Source: Flavobacterium gyeonganense (lineage in GTDB: Bacteria; Bacteroidota; Bacteroidia; Flavobacteriales; Flavobacteriaceae). From it: a DNA stretch of 64,000 nucleotides. Positions 1 through 7,519 of this stretch are shown here, in pieces; the stretch's first letter is position 1; the number at the start of each line of letters is the position of its first letter. Location: NCBI RefSeq assembly GCF_029625295.1, contig NZ_CP121112.1:2542001-2606000 (forward strand), given 5' to 3'. Made by a program: the position numbers and the translations under genes. The notes below the pieces were generated by a model. The model saw only the letters and a program-made list of their open reading frames with translations, searched no databases and was not told the DNA's origin.

Positions 1-434
1 GCTGTACGCTGATCTGTACGCAAATTATCTCCAACAAGTGCACGAAAAGGCTCCATAGCAATGTTAAAAGAGGCGTCCATAATCATTAACATTCCGGCTC
101 CAACCCACAAAGCGGGCAATACTGAAATGAAAATATTAGCCTGTGGCATCAGGATTAATCCAACGGAGGCTAAAATTGCCCCAACTAAAAAGAAAGGTTT
201 TCTTCTGCCAAACCTTCCCCATGTCCTGTCACTGTAATGACCAATAATCGGCTGTACTATCAATCCCATTAGGGGAGCAATAATCCAGAACCATGAAAGC
301 TCATGAACGTCGGCACCAAAGATCTGTAGAATTCTGCTGGCGTTTGCATTCTGAAGTGCAAATCCCATTTGTATCCCCAGGAAACCAAAACTCATATTCC
401 AAATTTCCCAGAAACTTAATTTACGCTTTTCCAT
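1..434 (-). CDS. MFS sugar transporter, SLC45-like, N-terminal part (cut by window edge)
   Basis: The reverse strand reads MEKRKLSFWEIWNMSFGFLG onward, about 144 codons, and runs off the left edge. Four hydrophobic segments are visible. The motif GHYSDRTWGRFGRRKP is the loop 2-3 signature of the major facilitator superfamily, in the form seen in SLC45/maltose-type carriers. This family imports disaccharides or maltodextrins by proton symport across the inner membrane. It lies behind a lacI-type regulator and a divergent susCD-amylase operon, so maltose or maltodextrin uptake is the likely role (inference). The start is the ATG at 434. A perfect inverted repeat lies 25 bp upstream and could be the regulator's operator. 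Confidence 0.8.
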   Translation of the reverse strand, partial: MEKRKLSFWEIWNMSFGFLGIQMGFALQNANASRILQIFGADVHELSWFWIIAPLMGLIVQPIIGHYSDRTWGRFGRRKPFFLVGAILASVGLILMPQANIFISVLPALWVGAGMLMIMDASFNIAMEPFRALVGDNLRTDQRT

Positions 435-458
435 TATCGTAATTTGTGAAAATTATAC

Positions 459-477
459 GATAAGCGCTTTGCTTATC
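459..477. promoter_or_regulatory. Putative LacI-type operator before the MFS gene
   Basis: A perfect 7-bp inverted repeat, GATAAGC-N5-GCTTATC, has its nearer edge 25 bp upstream of the MFS transporter start. A LacI-family gene is adjacent, and such regulators bind palindromes of about this size. The assignment to that regulator is inference. A site this close to the start would fit repression. Confidence 0.45.
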
Positions 478-492
478 AAAACTTACTATTAT

Positions 493-514
493 TTCGAAGT
501 AAAAGTAAAAGCTT
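493..514. repeat. 22-bp sequence shared with the susC promoter region
   Basis: The 22 bases starting TTCGAAGTAAAA and ending TAAAAGCTT recur at 1910-1931 with a single change (G to T in the middle). One copy is upstream of the MFS gene and the other lies between the susC promoter box and the susC start. Both read the same way on the plus strand, so they point in opposite directions relative to their genes. Either a shared regulatory site or a relic of duplication is possible. Confidence 0.5.
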
Positions 515-705
515 TGAGCCAGGCTGTAAATATAGAAATATATTTCAGTTTTTTGTTTGATAAAGGCAAATAAGAGCAAACATTTTTTACTACAAGGTTG
601 TAGTAATGAATTAAATAAGAAAAAAGTACCACTAAAATTGAAAATGATCAAGTATAAGACAAATTCAGTTTAAACAGTTGCATCACTATTTTTACGATTG
701 AAAAA

Positions 706-1734
706 TTAGTCGGTAGATTCTCTTTTTATAAGATGCGTTTCGATAACCTCTGTTCTGTAATTTTCATTTTCTTCATCATCTTCATGTTCAGCTTCCAGTC
801 TTTCAATAAGCATTTTAGCGGCTTTATTACCCATTTTTTTTCCGCTTTGACTCACAGTTGTAATACTTGGCGTTGAATATTTAGAAATAATACCGTCAGT
901 AAAAGCAATTACAGCCAGATCTTCCGGAACTTTAAGCCCCATTTTGTTTGCTGTTTTAATAATGGTTACGGCAAAAAGCTCATTTACGGCAAAAACAGCA
1001 TCAAAAGCCCTGTCATGTAAAAGCTGGCTAATCGTAATTTCGCAGGTATCTACGTCTTCAATTTTTATGATTAAATCTTCGTTGAACGGTAGTCCATTGT
1101 CCAATAATGCTTTTTCGTAACCATCTGTTCTTAGTTTACCAACGCTTACATAATCAACAGTAGTAACAAGCGCTATTTTTTTTCTTCCGCTGTCAATCAG
1201 ACTCTGAACTGCTTCGTATGCTGCCGCCTTATCATCAATAATTACTTTATCGCATAATATATCATTGGTGACACGATCAAACATTACAACCGGCATTCCC
1301 TGATTGATCACTTCGGTAATATGATGAAAATCGCCTTTAAATTGTGTTTCTTTCGAGAGCGACATGATAAAACCGTCGATGCTTCCGTTGGCCAGCATTT
1401 CCATATTTAATACTTCTTTATCAAAAGAATCATCGGATAAACAGATTACAACACTATAGCCGTTTTCATTAGCAACCTGCTCAATTCCGTCAATTACAGT
1501 AGAGAAAAAATAATGTACAATTTCCGGAATAATAATACCAATACTTTTGGTTTTTCGGTTTTTTAAACTAAGGGCAATGTTGTTCGGTTTATAGTTGTAA
1601 AATTTTGCAAAAGCCTGAACTTTTAACCGGGTTTCTTCACCAATTTCAGGACTGTTTCGCAATGATTTTGAAACAGTTGAAATAGATACATCGAGCTCTT
1701 TTGCTATCTGTTTTAGGGTCACTTTTCGCTTCAT
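706..1734 (-). CDS. LacI-family transcriptional regulator
   Basis: 342 residues, the usual LacI/PurR length. Residues 1-57 are the DNA-binding part: the helix-turn-helix (VTLKQIAKELDVSISTVSKS), then the hinge helix with YKPNNIALSLKN. From about residue 62 (TKSIGIIIPEI) a periplasmic-binding-protein-like sensor domain follows, with DGFIMSLS and the typical VIAFTDG near the C terminus. It is divergent from susC and upstream of the sugar transporter, so it probably controls the starch locus in response to a maltodextrin (inference from context, as for Bacteroidetes MalR-type regulators). The ligand cannot be read from the sequence. Confidence 0.92.
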   Translation of the reverse strand: MKRKVTLKQIAKELDVSISTVSKSLRNSPEIGEETRLKVQAFAKFYNYKPNNIALSLKNRKTKSIGIIIPEIVHYFFSTVIDGIEQVANENGYSVVICLSDDSFDKEVLNMEMLANGSIDGFIMSLSKETQFKGDFHHITEVINQGMPVVMFDRVTNDILCDKVIIDDKAAAYEAVQSLIDSGRKKIALVTTVDYVSVGKLRTDGYEKALLDNGLPFNEDLIIKIEDVDTCEITISQLLHDRAFDAVFAVNELFAVTIIKTANKMGLKVPEDLAVIAFTDGIISKYSTPSITTVSQSGKKMGNKAAKMLIERLEAEHEDDEENENYRTEVIETHLIKRESTD

Positions 1735-1842
1735 GATACTAATTTGAAAAAAATGTTATTGACAATAAAGGTATGTTTAATTTCCACAAATCATAATTTT
1801 ATTCCTAAAAAAACGCAATAATATATAAAGTTTTCAACACTA

Positions 1843-1859
1843 CCACGTTTGCGTAAGCC
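1843..1859. promoter_or_regulatory. Possible second operator upstream of susC
   Basis: CCACGTTTGCGTAAGCC contains a short dyad, ACG-N4-CGT, 18 bp upstream of the -33 box assigned to susC. It could be a binding site for the divergent LacI-type regulator. The arms are only 3 bp, so this is weak. Confidence 0.2.
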
Positions 1860-1876
1860 AATAAAAAATGACTGGC

Positions 1877-1906
1877 GTTGAGCATGTTAATTAATTCCTA
1901 ATTTTG
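1877..1906 (+). promoter_or_regulatory. Promoter of the sus operon
   Basis: TAATTTTG at 1899-1906 matches the Bacteroidetes -7 box TAnnTTTG. GTTG at 1877-1880 lies 18 bp upstream, in the place of the -33 TTTG box. The susC start is 65 bp downstream of the -7 box, leaving a leader that carries the shared 22-bp sequence at 1910-1931. Confidence 0.55.
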
Positions 1907-1909
1907 AAA

Positions 1910-1931
1910 TTCGAAGTAAAATTAAAAGCTT
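1910..1931. repeat. Second copy of the 22-bp shared sequence, in the susC leader
   Basis: It is identical at 21 of 22 positions to 493-514. It lies between the susC -7 box and the susC start, so it would be in the 5' untranslated RNA or just downstream of the transcription start. Confidence 0.5.
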
Positions 1932-1971
1932 AACTAACAATCACTAACTCAAACTAATTTAAACAAAAAGT

Positions 1972-4900
1972 ATGAAAACAATTTCGAAAAAGTTGTTATT
2001 TTTATTCCTGCTGCTACCGTTTACTATGCTCGCTCAAAGCACTTTAAAAGGTACAGTTGTCGATAAAGCGACAGGACAGCCAATCCCGGGAGTAAATGTA
2101 AATGTACAGGGTGCTCCGGGAGGAACATCGACCGGATTTGACGGTAATTTTGAATTATCTAATGTAAAGAACGGAAACAAAATCACGATCTCTTTTATTG
2201 GATACAAAACACAAACTGTTGACTATAACGGACAAAAAACTCTAAATATTTTATTAGAAGAAGATACAAATCAGCTTAAAGAGGTAGTTGTACAGGTAGG
2301 TTACGGTACTGTTAAGAAAAAAGATGCAACTGGTGCGGTTTCGGTATTATCTGCTGCCCAGCTTAACAAAGGACCGGTTGGATCTGCAGATCAGCTTTTA
2401 GTTGGTAGAGCTGCGGGTGTCAGAATCACTTCTGATGGCGGTGCACCAGATTCTAATCCAAACATTAGAATTAGAGGAGGAAGTTCTTTATCAGGAAACA
2501 ACAGTCCGCTTATAATTATTGATGGTGTGCCAATTGACAACACCAATCCTGCCGGAATTTCTAATCCACTAACCTTAATTAATCCTAATGACGTAGATAC
2601 ATTTGCAATTTTAAAAGACGCTTCTGCAACCGCTATTTACGGATCGAGAGCATCAAATGGTGTTATCATTATTACTACTAAAAAAGGTGTTTCAGGTGCT
2701 CCTAAATTCAATTTTTCATCTAATGTAACCATTGGAAAAGTAAACAATCCTGTTGATATGCTAAGCGGAACTGAATTTACTTCTTTCATACAAAAATACC
2801 ATCCTTCTTATACAAATCTACTGGGGATTCCTGATGGCTCAGGGGCAACTGATATTGCAGGTACTCCACAAATAGAAGGAAGGATATTGTATGATACCAA
2901 TTGGCAGGATTTGATTTACAGACAATCTATTTCTACAGACAATAACTTCAGTGCCAGAGCGAATTTGTTTGGAAAAATTCCGTTCAGAGCTTCTGTTGGC
3001 TATGCAAAAAATGAAGGCGTTGTAAAAACGAATGATTTGGACAGGTACTCTGCTTCTATTAAGCTTTCCCCGTCCCTTTTGGATAATCACTTGAAAATTG
3101 ATATAAATGCTAAAGGAATTTCGGTTAAGAAAAATGCTATTGATGGAGATGCTGTTATTGGTAACGCTTTGGGTATGGATCCAACAAAACCGGCTTATGA
3201 CAATAGTGCCAATAATAAATTCGGAGGATATTATCAATTATTAAATACCAATAATTCTTTAAGCGGACAGCAAAATCCTTTGGCTATTATAAACCAAAGA
3301 TCCCGTCCTGAGGAAGTTCAGAAATTATTAGGAAACATCGAATTAGATTATAAAATGCCATTTTTGGAAGCTTTAAGAGCTGTAGCAAATGTAGGTATCG
3401 AAGCATCTAAAACTAAAATTGAGGAAACATATACAGATAATTCTATTCAGACTTATCAACTGGATAATTCAACCGCAACAACGCCTCCAACGTATGTTTT
3501 TAATCCGGGACTGAATTATTTAGAAAATCAAACCGTAACCAATAAAACATTAGACGCTTACTTTGCTTATACTAAAAATTTAGATGGATTTGTCTCAAGA
3601 GTAGATGCTCAGGCAGGGTATTCGTATCAGAACTTTGTAACGGATGGTAATAAAGAAATTTACAGATACAGCACGGTTAATGGTTTAAGAGAATTAACTC
3701 CAAACCCGTCTAATCCAAACAATAGATATTTTAACGAAAGAAACTTACAGTCTTTTTTCGGAAGAGCTAATTTTGATTTAGTGAATAAGTATTTATTTAC
3801 TTTAACTTTAAGAGCTGACGGTTCCTCTTTATTTAAAGAAGACAGCAGATGGGGTTATTTTCCCGCAGCAGGTTTTGCCTGGAGAATCAAGGATGAAACT
3901 TTCTTAAAAGATTCTGGAACTTTCAAAGAATTAAAATTAAGATTAGGATATGGTATAACTGGTCAGCAGGATATTACAGGTGTTGCAGGCTCTTATCCTT
4001 ATAGTCCGTTATTTGGTTCTACGAGTGCTTCAAGTACATATATTCCGGGGGTAAACGGATATTTTGCAAAACCTTATAACGAAGATTTGACCTGGGAAAA
4101 AACAACAACTTATAATATAGGAGTTGATTTTGAATTATTTGAAAATAGTATAGTTACGGGTAGCATTGATGCGTATCAAAAATACACAAATGACTTGCTT
4201 TCAGTGGTTTCAGCTCCTCCGGGACAGGCATTAACAAATGAATTTGTTTCGAATGTTGGTAAGATGGAAAATAAAGGTGTCGAAGGAAACCTGAACGTTA
4301 AAGTAATAAGCAGCAACGATTTCAATTTAGCTGTAAATGGAAACATTGCTTATAACATAGGCGAAATTACGGACTTGAACAATAGAATTACCAATGTTGA
4401 TAACGCATCTACGATTCCTGTTGGAACAGGTCAAAAGATAGCTTACAACACTGTTGGCGAACAACCTTATTCTGCATGGGTTTTTGAACAAATTTATGAT
4501 TCGAACAACAAACCAATTCAAAACGCTTTTGTTGATAAAAACGGAGACGGTACTATTGATGATAATGACAGAAGCTATATCGCTTTAAGACCAAACTGGA
4601 CTTATGGTTTTGGTTTAACGGCTAATTATAAAAAATTCGACCTGTCCACTACTTTCAATGGCCAGATAGGCGGAAAAGTATATAATGCACGAAAACTTCA
4701 ATCCGGTTATTTAGATAAAGCAATTCCGGTTAACTCTACGAATTTATCTAATATTTTAGACACTGATTATGCTTTTCAGAATATTAACGGTAACATTCCT
4801 TTTTCTAATTATTATTTAGAAGATGCAAGTTTTTTACGTTGTCAGAATATTACTCTCGGGTATAATTTTGATACTATATTAAAAGGCACGGTTTTAAGAT

Positions 4901-5034
4901 TATATGCTTCTGCCAATAACTTATTTATCGTAACAGATTACACTGGTGTAGATCCGGAAAACTTTAATGGAATTGATAATAATTTCTATCCACGATCCAG
5001 AACGTTCAGTTTGGGTCTGAATTTAGATTTTTAA
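1972..5034 (+). CDS. susC: SusC/RagA-family TonB-linked outer-membrane transporter
   Basis: 1020 residues. A signal peptide (about 1-21, ending MLAQS) is followed by a carboxypeptidase-regulatory-like domain (TLKGTVVDKATGQPIPGVNV, about 24-105), a plug domain with NIRIRGGSSLSG, IIDGVPID and DASATAIYGSRASNG, and a C-terminal barrel ending in an aromatic-rich strand (FSLGLNLDF). SusC proteins form the channel of the SusCD complex and import oligosaccharides with energy from TonB-ExbBD. Starch or maltodextrin is the likely substrate because an amylase is encoded in the same operon (inference). It is the first gene of the operon; susD follows after 17 bp. Confidence 0.96.
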   Translation: MKTISKKLLFLFLLLPFTMLAQSTLKGTVVDKATGQPIPGVNVNVQGAPGGTSTGFDGNFELSNVKNGNKITISFIGYKTQTVDYNGQKTLNILLEEDTNQLKEVVVQVGYGTVKKKDATGAVSVLSAAQLNKGPVGSADQLLVGRAAGVRITSDGGAPDSNPNIRIRGGSSLSGNNSPLIIIDGVPIDNTNPAGISNPLTLINPNDVDTFAILKDASATAIYGSRASNGVIIITTKKGVSGAPKFNFSSNVTIGKVNNPVDMLSGTEFTSFIQKYHPSYTNLLGIPDGSGATDIAGTPQIEGRILYDTNWQDLIYRQSISTDNNFSARANLFGKIPFRASVGYAKNEGVVKTNDLDRYSASIKLSPSLLDNHLKIDINAKGISVKKNAIDGDAVIGNALGMDPTKPAYDNSANNKFGGYYQLLNTNNSLSGQQNPLAIINQRSRPEEVQKLLGNIELDYKMPFLEALRAVANVGIEASKTKIEETYTDNSIQTYQLDNSTATTPPTYVFNPGLNYLENQTVTNKTLDAYFAYTKNLDGFVSRVDAQAGYSYQNFVTDGNKEIYRYSTVNGLRELTPNPSNPNNRYFNERNLQSFFGRANFDLVNKYLFTLTLRADGSSLFKEDSRWGYFPAAGFAWRIKDETFLKDSGTFKELKLRLGYGITGQQDITGVAGSYPYSPLFGSTSASSTYIPGVNGYFAKPYNEDLTWEKTTTYNIGVDFELFENSIVTGSIDAYQKYTNDLLSVVSAPPGQALTNEFVSNVGKMENKGVEGNLNVKVISSNDFNLAVNGNIAYNIGEITDLNNRITNVDNASTIPVGTGQKIAYNTVGEQPYSAWVFEQIYDSNNKPIQNAFVDKNGDGTIDDNDRSYIALRPNWTYGFGLTANYKKFDLSTTFNGQIGGKVYNARKLQSGYLDKAIPVNSTNLSNILDTDYAFQNINGNIPFSNYYLEDASFLRCQNITLGYNFDTILKGTVLRLYASANNLFIVTDYTGVDPENFNGIDNNFYPRSRTFSLGLNLDF

Positions 5035-5051
5035 TTAAAAAAAATATACAA

Positions 5052-6620
5052 ATGAATCAATTTAAATTTAAAATAATAGGAGCTGCTTTTGTACTTTTTT
5101 TATTCGCTTCCTGTGTGGATGACCTGAATACAGAGCCAAAAGTAGAGTTGACTTTGGATAAGCTTTTAGAGCAGGATCCAAATGCAGTAGACGGTTTGGT
5201 TTCTAAAATTTACGGAACTTTCGCTCTTTCAGGACCAGATGGTCCAACATCTACAGATGTAGTTACAAAAGATGCCGGTGAAGCTGCATTTTTAAGAAGT
5301 ATCATCAATTTGCAGGAGTTCTCTGCCGATGGTATGAAAAACCGTTGGGGGGATGATGGTCTGGATCAGTTGACAACTACAAGTAACTGGAATCCAAACA
5401 ATAAATTTTTCCGATACTTATATGACAGGGCTTACTATACAATTCCTCAGGCCAGTAATCTGATTAAAATTCTGAAATCAACTTCTGTTGCAATTCCTGA
5501 AAAAGAAAACCATATAGCAGAACTTCGTTTTTTAAGAGCACTAGCTTACTATTATGTGATTGATTGTTTTGGTAAAGGAGTTATCACTACTGAAGATGAC
5601 ATTAACACCTCGACGCCTAAAAAAGAATCAACAAGAAAAGAACTTTTTGACTTTGTTGAATCAGAACTAAAAGATATTGAAGGCACCATTACAGCAACCA
5701 AATCGTACGGTAAAGCCGATAAACATGTAGTAAGAATGTTGTTGGCAAAATTATATTTAAATGCCGAAGTGTATTCAGGAACTCCAAGATATGATGACGC
5801 TTTAACATATACTAAAAAGGTAATTGACGAAGGTGGTTATACAATTGCCCCAAAATTTGTGAGTATTTTTTCTGGGGATAATAATACTTCTCCTGAAATT
5901 ATCTACACCTTAATTGCGGATGCCGTTGTAAGTCAGGGTTACGGAAATACAACTTATATCGTAAATGGAAATTTAAGCACAGAAACCATGAATCCAAATG
6001 ATTTTGGATCGACTGATAACTGGGGTGGACACAGAGCAACCAAAGCCTGGTATGGATTGTTTAATAACGGTGACTTAGCCAATTCTCCAGATGACAGAGC
6101 AAAACTGTTCTGGACAACCGGACATTCTTATGAAATGAATGACTATAAATTATGGACAGACGGTTATCCTAGTGTAAAATTCAGAAACAAAAACTTTGTT
6201 GGCACTTCTAATGCAACCAGTTTTTCTAATACCGATTTCCCTTTATTCAGGCTGGCAGATGCTTACCTGATGTACGCGGAGTGTGTCGTTAGGGGAGCTT
6301 CTGGCGGTACCGCTCAAAAAGCTTTGGATTATGTCAATGCGGTGAGAAACAGGTCAAACGCCGGAGCGATTACGCCAGGACAACTTACATTGGATTTTAT
6401 CTTGGATGAAAGAGCCAGAGAACTGAACCTGGAAGGCCACAGAAGACAAGATTTGATCCGTTTTGGAAAATTTACCGGAGGATCTTATTTATGGCCGTGG
6501 AAAGGTGGGGTAAAAAATGGAACTTCGATTCCTGATACTTACAATTTGTATCCTATTCCAACAAGTGCTTTACAGTCAAATTCAAATTTAACCCAAAATC
6601 CGGGTTATCCTCAATCTTAA
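5052..6620 (+). CDS. susD: SusD/RagB-family glycan-binding lipoprotein
   Basis: 522 residues. The lipoprotein signal ends LFLFASC with the lipidated Cys at residue 21. The N-terminal SusD-like part includes YDRAYYTIPQASNLI and HIAELRFLRALAYYYVIDCFG, the TPR-type helices. The C-terminal RagB/SusD part carries FPLFRLADAYLMYAECV and the conserved ending LDERARELNLEGHRRQDLIRFG, then YPIP near the end. It is the surface lid of the SusC channel and binds the glycan. It sits between susC and a SusE-like gene. Confidence 0.96.
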   Translation: MNQFKFKIIGAAFVLFLFASCVDDLNTEPKVELTLDKLLEQDPNAVDGLVSKIYGTFALSGPDGPTSTDVVTKDAGEAAFLRSIINLQEFSADGMKNRWGDDGLDQLTTTSNWNPNNKFFRYLYDRAYYTIPQASNLIKILKSTSVAIPEKENHIAELRFLRALAYYYVIDCFGKGVITTEDDINTSTPKKESTRKELFDFVESELKDIEGTITATKSYGKADKHVVRMLLAKLYLNAEVYSGTPRYDDALTYTKKVIDEGGYTIAPKFVSIFSGDNNTSPEIIYTLIADAVVSQGYGNTTYIVNGNLSTETMNPNDFGSTDNWGGHRATKAWYGLFNNGDLANSPDDRAKLFWTTGHSYEMNDYKLWTDGYPSVKFRNKNFVGTSNATSFSNTDFPLFRLADAYLMYAECVVRGASGGTAQKALDYVNAVRNRSNAGAITPGQLTLDFILDERARELNLEGHRRQDLIRFGKFTGGSYLWPWKGGVKNGTSIPDTYNLYPIPTSALQSNSNLTQNPGYPQS

Positions 6621-6631
6621 ATACGAAAAAG

Positions 6632-7441
6632 ATGAAAAATATAGTAAAAGTAAGCATATTTTCAATGTTGTTTGCTACAATATTGTCCTGTAATCCGGAT
6701 GACCATATAATGGTAACACCATCAGAGGCGCCTAAATTACTGACACCTGCGGCAGGGTTTAGTATTGTATTGTCGAAAGAAACTGAAAATAACGTTGCAG
6801 CAGAAGTAAAATGGGATGCTGCAAAATACACAGGTTCGCAAACTGTGGTAAATTATACCATTGAGATTGCAAAAGCTGGGACTAATTTTGCTAATCCTAT
6901 CACTGTAACAACTACAACTGAGCTTTCCAAAAGTTTAAAAGTCTCAGAATTAAATCCGGCACTTGTAAATGGAGGTTTTGTTGAAAAACAAGTGAACGAC
7001 GTAGAGATTCGCATAAAATCTGTGGTAGGAACATCAGGAATACCACAATATTCGAATGTCAATACATTCAAAGCAACTCCGTATCGAGTGCCATTGGCTT
7101 CCTCTCATTGGTTAGTTGGTGCAGCAACACCAGGCGGATGGTCATGGGAAGGAGATTCAGAAACTGAATTCCCATTAGTTACTGGAAAAACAAATGTTTA
7201 TCAGGTAACAGTTGTCCTTAAAAACGGAGAAGCTTTTAGGGAGTTTTTAGGTAACAACTTTACAAATGACGGCAACTGGGATTCCAGCCGTAACTACACT
7301 TACTATAGCAGTTTGAGTTTTGCTATTGATTCAGAGTTAGTAAATGCGGGTGATGGAGATGCCAATTTTAAATATACCGGGCCAACAGGATCCAGGGTTT
7401 TAACAATTGACAACGCTGCAAAAAAAATAACATTAGACTAA
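6632..7441 (+). CDS. SusE/SusF-like outer-membrane starch-binding lipoprotein
   Basis: 269 residues with a lipobox at ATILSC (Cys 20). The N-terminal part resembles the SusE Ig-like domain (LLTPAAGFSIVLSKE, VKWDAAKYTG, INYTIEIAKAG-like strand). The C-terminal part (SHWLVGAATPGGWSWEGD, then GDGDANFKYTGPTGSR) resembles the starch-binding modules of SusE/SusF. It is shorter than typical SusE, with room for one binding module. It follows susD by 11 bp and is closed by a terminator, so the amylase behind it may be partly uncoupled. Confidence 0.85.
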   Translation: MKNIVKVSIFSMLFATILSCNPDDHIMVTPSEAPKLLTPAAGFSIVLSKETENNVAAEVKWDAAKYTGSQTVVNYTIEIAKAGTNFANPITVTTTTELSKSLKVSELNPALVNGGFVEKQVNDVEIRIKSVVGTSGIPQYSNVNTFKATPYRVPLASSHWLVGAATPGGWSWEGDSETEFPLVTGKTNVYQVTVVLKNGEAFREFLGNNFTNDGNWDSSRNYTYYSSLSFAIDSELVNAGDGDANFKYTGPTGSRVLTIDNAAKKITLD

Positions 7442-7461
7442 TTTTTTAGTCTCAATATTCA

Positions 7462-7492
7462 AAAGGCTATCTGTAATGGTAGCCTTTTTTTA
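7462..7492 (+). terminator. Terminator after susE-like gene
   Basis: AAAGGCTA at 7462-7469 pairs with TAGCCTTT at 7480-7487 around a 10-base loop, followed by a T tract. It lies between the susE-like gene and the amylase and may reduce read-through into the amylase. Confidence 0.75.
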
Positions 7493-7519
7493 TCATACTA
7501 ACCAAAACCAACCACTCTT

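Noticed and set aside
421..651. Open frame of 76 codons on the minus strand overlapping the start of the sugar transporter
   Set aside because: It covers the transporter's promoter and operator region, has no family resemblance, and its composition is that of AT-rich noncoding DNA.
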